The position numbers were made by a program, and so were the translations under genes. The notes under the pieces are model-generated. The model had not been told where the DNA came from. It saw only the letters and a program-made list of their open reading frames with translations, and ran no database searches. From Siphonodentalium dalli (lineage: Eukaryota; Mollusca; Scaphopoda; Gadilida; Siphonodentaliidae), in assembly GCA_032622095.1 (NCBI GenBank), contig CP136061.1:126058754-126122753 (forward strand): 64,000 nucleotides of DNA, written 5' to 3'. The stretch's first letter is position 1, and the number at the start of each line of letters is the position of its first letter. This document shows positions 50,101 to 53,100 of this stretch, piece by piece.

Positions 50101-53100
50101 AATCATTTTTAAAGGCACAGATTATGCCCGGATCCCGATTGTTCTCCTTTCACTTATAAATTAACTCCTATTTTATACATTAAATGCCAGCGGAGCCACG
50201 TGGAACCAGGTTCCACGCGACGCAGTTTACATTTATTGTATTAAATAAGCATTACTTTATAAGAAGAAAAATCCGGATCCTGGCATAATCTGTACCTTTA
50301 AATATTATCAGTAAATACGTGGAAATTAATTCGGTTCCGCACATGGTGTGTACCTTTAAATGCGATAATCATTCCGTGAAATCAATCCAACAGCCTAGTA
50401 TAACGTCTCAAAATAAACTTATAACTTTGTTCCACGTGACATTTAATATATCAAAAAGACGATAATTTATATGGCAAAAAGAGAGAGAAAAAAACCGGAT
50501 CCGGACATGATATCTACCTTTAAATATGATCAATACTTACGAGATAATTAATTCGGATCCGGACATGGTGTGTTCCCTTAAATGCCATCATGATCACGTA
50601 AAATCAATCCAACCGCCGTGTCTATATGAACAAATAAGAAGTATGCTGATCCGGGCACGATATGTACCTTTAAATACGCTTAATCGGGTTGAATGAGCAC
50701 GACAGCCCTATATTGGTTTAATCGTGTCAGAAACGGCTTTTAATGGGTTAAATGTGTGATAAAACAAGCATGAAATTCATACCCGAATCCGGGTCGAAAT
50801 CCGGTAAAAAGACACCTAAATCCGGGTCGAAATCCGGGATCCGGAATCCGGTAAAAAGACACACCCGCCAGCTCGCCCCAGGGCCAACTCATTCCAGTCG
50901 AACTGGGCCAGCTCGTCCCAGGGGATAATGTATTATTAAAGTTGTTTATCGTTGGTGTCTTTTTTCTGTTGTTGTTATTGTAGCGTCTCTGGCCTCCATG
51001 TGTTGTTGCATAAGCCAGAACATGTAATGGTCACAATGGGGGGGGGGTTGGGGTCTCGAAAAAAATCCAGTATACGAGGTTCGGTTCCGATTGCAAAAGT
51101 ACTATCATTCCATATTTATCCTTGTCGACCACACCCATCGATAACATATTTAATATTCAGAATGTGAAAACAGTTCATTATTGTTATTTATGAATTCGCC
51201 GGTTTCTCGTTCAAACCAACTAATGTGATATACTGTAAACAAACGTGCCTAAAGTAAATTATGGCCAATTCAGTCAAAACATAGAAAAATAAGCAATTTC
51301 TTTTTTAATCTAAGAGCAAAAGAAGACATTTCATACTAAATACTGGACCTAACATATTTTATCCTTTCCGGAGATGAAGCAACGTAAATTCATCTGAACC
51401 ATATGTCTTACTTTGGCCCGTCTGGCGGCATTAATTCTCACTTTGAAGACATGTCGTTGTCAGAGATATGGCTAGAGGATCTCCGTTCTACTTTAGAATT
51501 TTTAACTGCACCCCCCCCCCCCACATTGATGAAGACCGAAATGTCCAAGTCCGATAAATTCCGTATGCACACACCTATAAGGTTGAAAAATTTCCAAATG
51601 ACAGAAAATTTGAAAATATGCGACTTTTTATCTTAAAGCCAAACAAACAATTTCACACTAAACATATTTAATCATGTCAGGAGACATAACGTAAATTCAT
51701 TCTGAACCATGTCATAATTTAGCTCGTCTCGCGGCATAAGTTCTCACTATGAAGACAGTTGTCCTATATGATTGCGAGAGTGTGGAGTGTGTATGGAATT
51801 TGTCTGACTACTATCGATTCTTCTCTCAGAGAATTGCCAATATAAGCCAATATAACTAATTTTGTATACACCTTTGGTTGGATTGAAGGGGAATTCTGAA
51901 TGAAATTTGAGCAAACCACCGAGATAAAATATATAATATTAAATATCACAGAAAATTGTAAATAAAAAATCAGAATATAACGTGGGGAGTACTCGATTGA
52001 AATGCCATAGACTGACATATACATTTAGTTACAGAATTTTAGTTCGACGTGAGCTCTTTTATTCCACCAATTAACTTCCAATCTATCGAGTCCAACCTTT
52101 GACATTACATTATGTCTGTATAGGAAATGAAATTTGCGAGGGGAAACGATTTTCTTCAAGAATAATCTAAACTATTTGGGGCCAATTGAGAAGGAAATAT
52201 TATATGTTCAAGACATTCGATGGGTGACAACTTGAAACGATTTTCTTCAAGAATAATCTACACCATTGGGGCCAGTTGAGAAGGAACTATTATGTTCAAG
52301 ATTTTTTGATGGGTGACAAACATAAACACATCAAAAAGTACGTCACCCCTAACATTTACGAGGTGATCAGCAGATGTGGTAGTTAACCCTTTACCCAACA
52401 GAATGGCCCTGTGCCAATGCATTCTCTTATATATGCGAGTCGACCATAGGTCGCCTCGCATATATAAGAGAATGCATTGGCTTAACACATTAAAAATTAT
52501 AAAATTGTTAAAGAATGTAAGAAAAAATGGTAAAAAGTGTTTAAAAAAGATTTTTGTTAGGCCAATGCATTCTCTTATATATGTGAGGCGACCTATGGTC
52601 GACTCGCATATATAAGAGAATGCATTGGCACAGGGCATAACTATAACCATCACAATGTGGTCAATGAGCCGGTTCCAATGATATCCATATTTGTATGGTT
52701 TTATTGAGACAGACCGAAGATATTTTAGGCTGTTGAAGCTTTATTTGGCCGGTTTTGGCCGGTTTGTTGGGTAAAGGGTTAAATTCAATGAAACTTGAGG
52801 AAACTAATCTATTATGTGATCAACGTATCTTGTTGTCATGAATTTGATAAGTGATTTCATGTCGTGAATGATCATAAATTTAATAGGAAGAGTAAACTTT
52901 CCAACAATCTCAAAATCACTGGCCGGATTCGTCATCTCCAGATTAACCCTTTTATGGCGGGAGCTGCACTGGTGCAGCATTAAAAACCCTGTACCAGTGC
53001 ATTATCTTATATATGCGAGTCTCACGTAGGGAGCCTTGCATATATAAGAGAATGCACTGGCTTACATGGTCAAGATAAATATTGTTAGGCCAATGCATTT

